Below the pieces are notes generated by a model. It was given only the letters and a program-made list of their open reading frames with translations. It ran no database searches and was not told where the DNA came from. The position numbers and the translations under genes were made by a program. Below are positions 63,990 to 64,000 of a DNA stretch of 64,000 bases, in pieces. Numbering within the stretch: position 1 is the stretch's first letter; every line of letters starts with the position of its first letter. Source of the DNA: Sporomusaceae bacterium (GTDB lineage: Bacteria; Bacillota; Negativicutes; Sporomusales; UBA7701); assembly GCA_031460455.1 (NCBI GenBank), contig JAVKTQ010000005.1, forward strand, positions 1 to 64,000, in the 5' to 3' direction.

Positions 63990-64000
63990 GTTAACAAAAC

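Overview
The window is a GC-rich (roughly 60% or more by eye) bacterial chromosome segment. It carries about 56 protein genes and no rRNA, tRNA, CRISPR array, prophage or transposase that I can see. The content suggests a spore-forming anaerobic Firmicute, most likely a Negativicute of the Sporomusaceae type. This rests on a SPOCS/DUF3794 spore-coat-like protein, an asd-dapG-dapA cluster, Bacillota-style GlpP antitermination, a Tat-exported [NiFe] hydrogenase, a tungsten aldehyde:ferredoxin oxidoreductase, TRAP transport and sigma-54 activators. The lineage call is an inference from gene content, not a measured placement.

Layout. 0.1-14.6 kb: a SixA-like/CYTH-CHAD pair, a His-rich coat-like protein, three cyclic-di-GMP genes (Cache-HAMP-PAS-GGDEF-HD-GYP, GAF-GGDEF, HD-GYP), a LysR/D-hydroxyacid dehydrogenase divergon, a BASS transporter, a MarR-GNAT fusion and a NifU-domain gene. 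14.6-17.2 kb (minus): a GlcD/GlcF-type hydroxyacid dehydrogenase. 17.5-22.4 kb: [NiFe] uptake hydrogenase small, large and cytochrome b subunits followed by an NDH-2-like flavoprotein. 22.4-29.8 kb: glycerol regulon glpF-glpK-glpA-glpB-glpC-glpP with two terminator-bearing leaders. 29.8-40.7 kb: a sigma-54 activator diverging from a nine-gene operon (asd, aspartokinase, dapA, Asp/Glu racemase family, SSS symporter, and a five-gene FAD/Fe-S amino-acid dehydrogenase) that starts at a consensus -24/-12 promoter. 40.9-52.7 kb: a second sigma-54 activator, then a -24/-12 promoter, AOR, two MoeA proteins (one fused to a PBP-like domain), two MoaD-like proteins, a ThiF/MoeB-type activator, the tungstate permease TupBC, a hydroxypyruvate-isomerase family protein and a cupin. 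53-55.8 kb: CshA-type helicase, zinc-ribbon protein and two small orphan genes. 56-62.5 kb: GntR, TRAP dctPQM, an SDR, and a convergent LeuDC-type hydro-lyase. 62.6-64 kb: VOC protein, nitroreductase and a small membrane protein.

The most unusual signal is not a gene. Four full copies and one half copy of a structured intergenic repeat (about 120-235 bp) lie just downstream of plus-strand genes, all in the same orientation. Their core is nearly constant and their outer arms differ between copies in a compensatory way, so base pairing rather than sequence appears to be conserved. The second notable theme is two adjacent sigma-54 modules. One joins a tungsten enzyme with its cofactor and metal-uptake genes; the other joins the start of lysine/DAP synthesis to a predicted amino-acid uptake and oxidation system.
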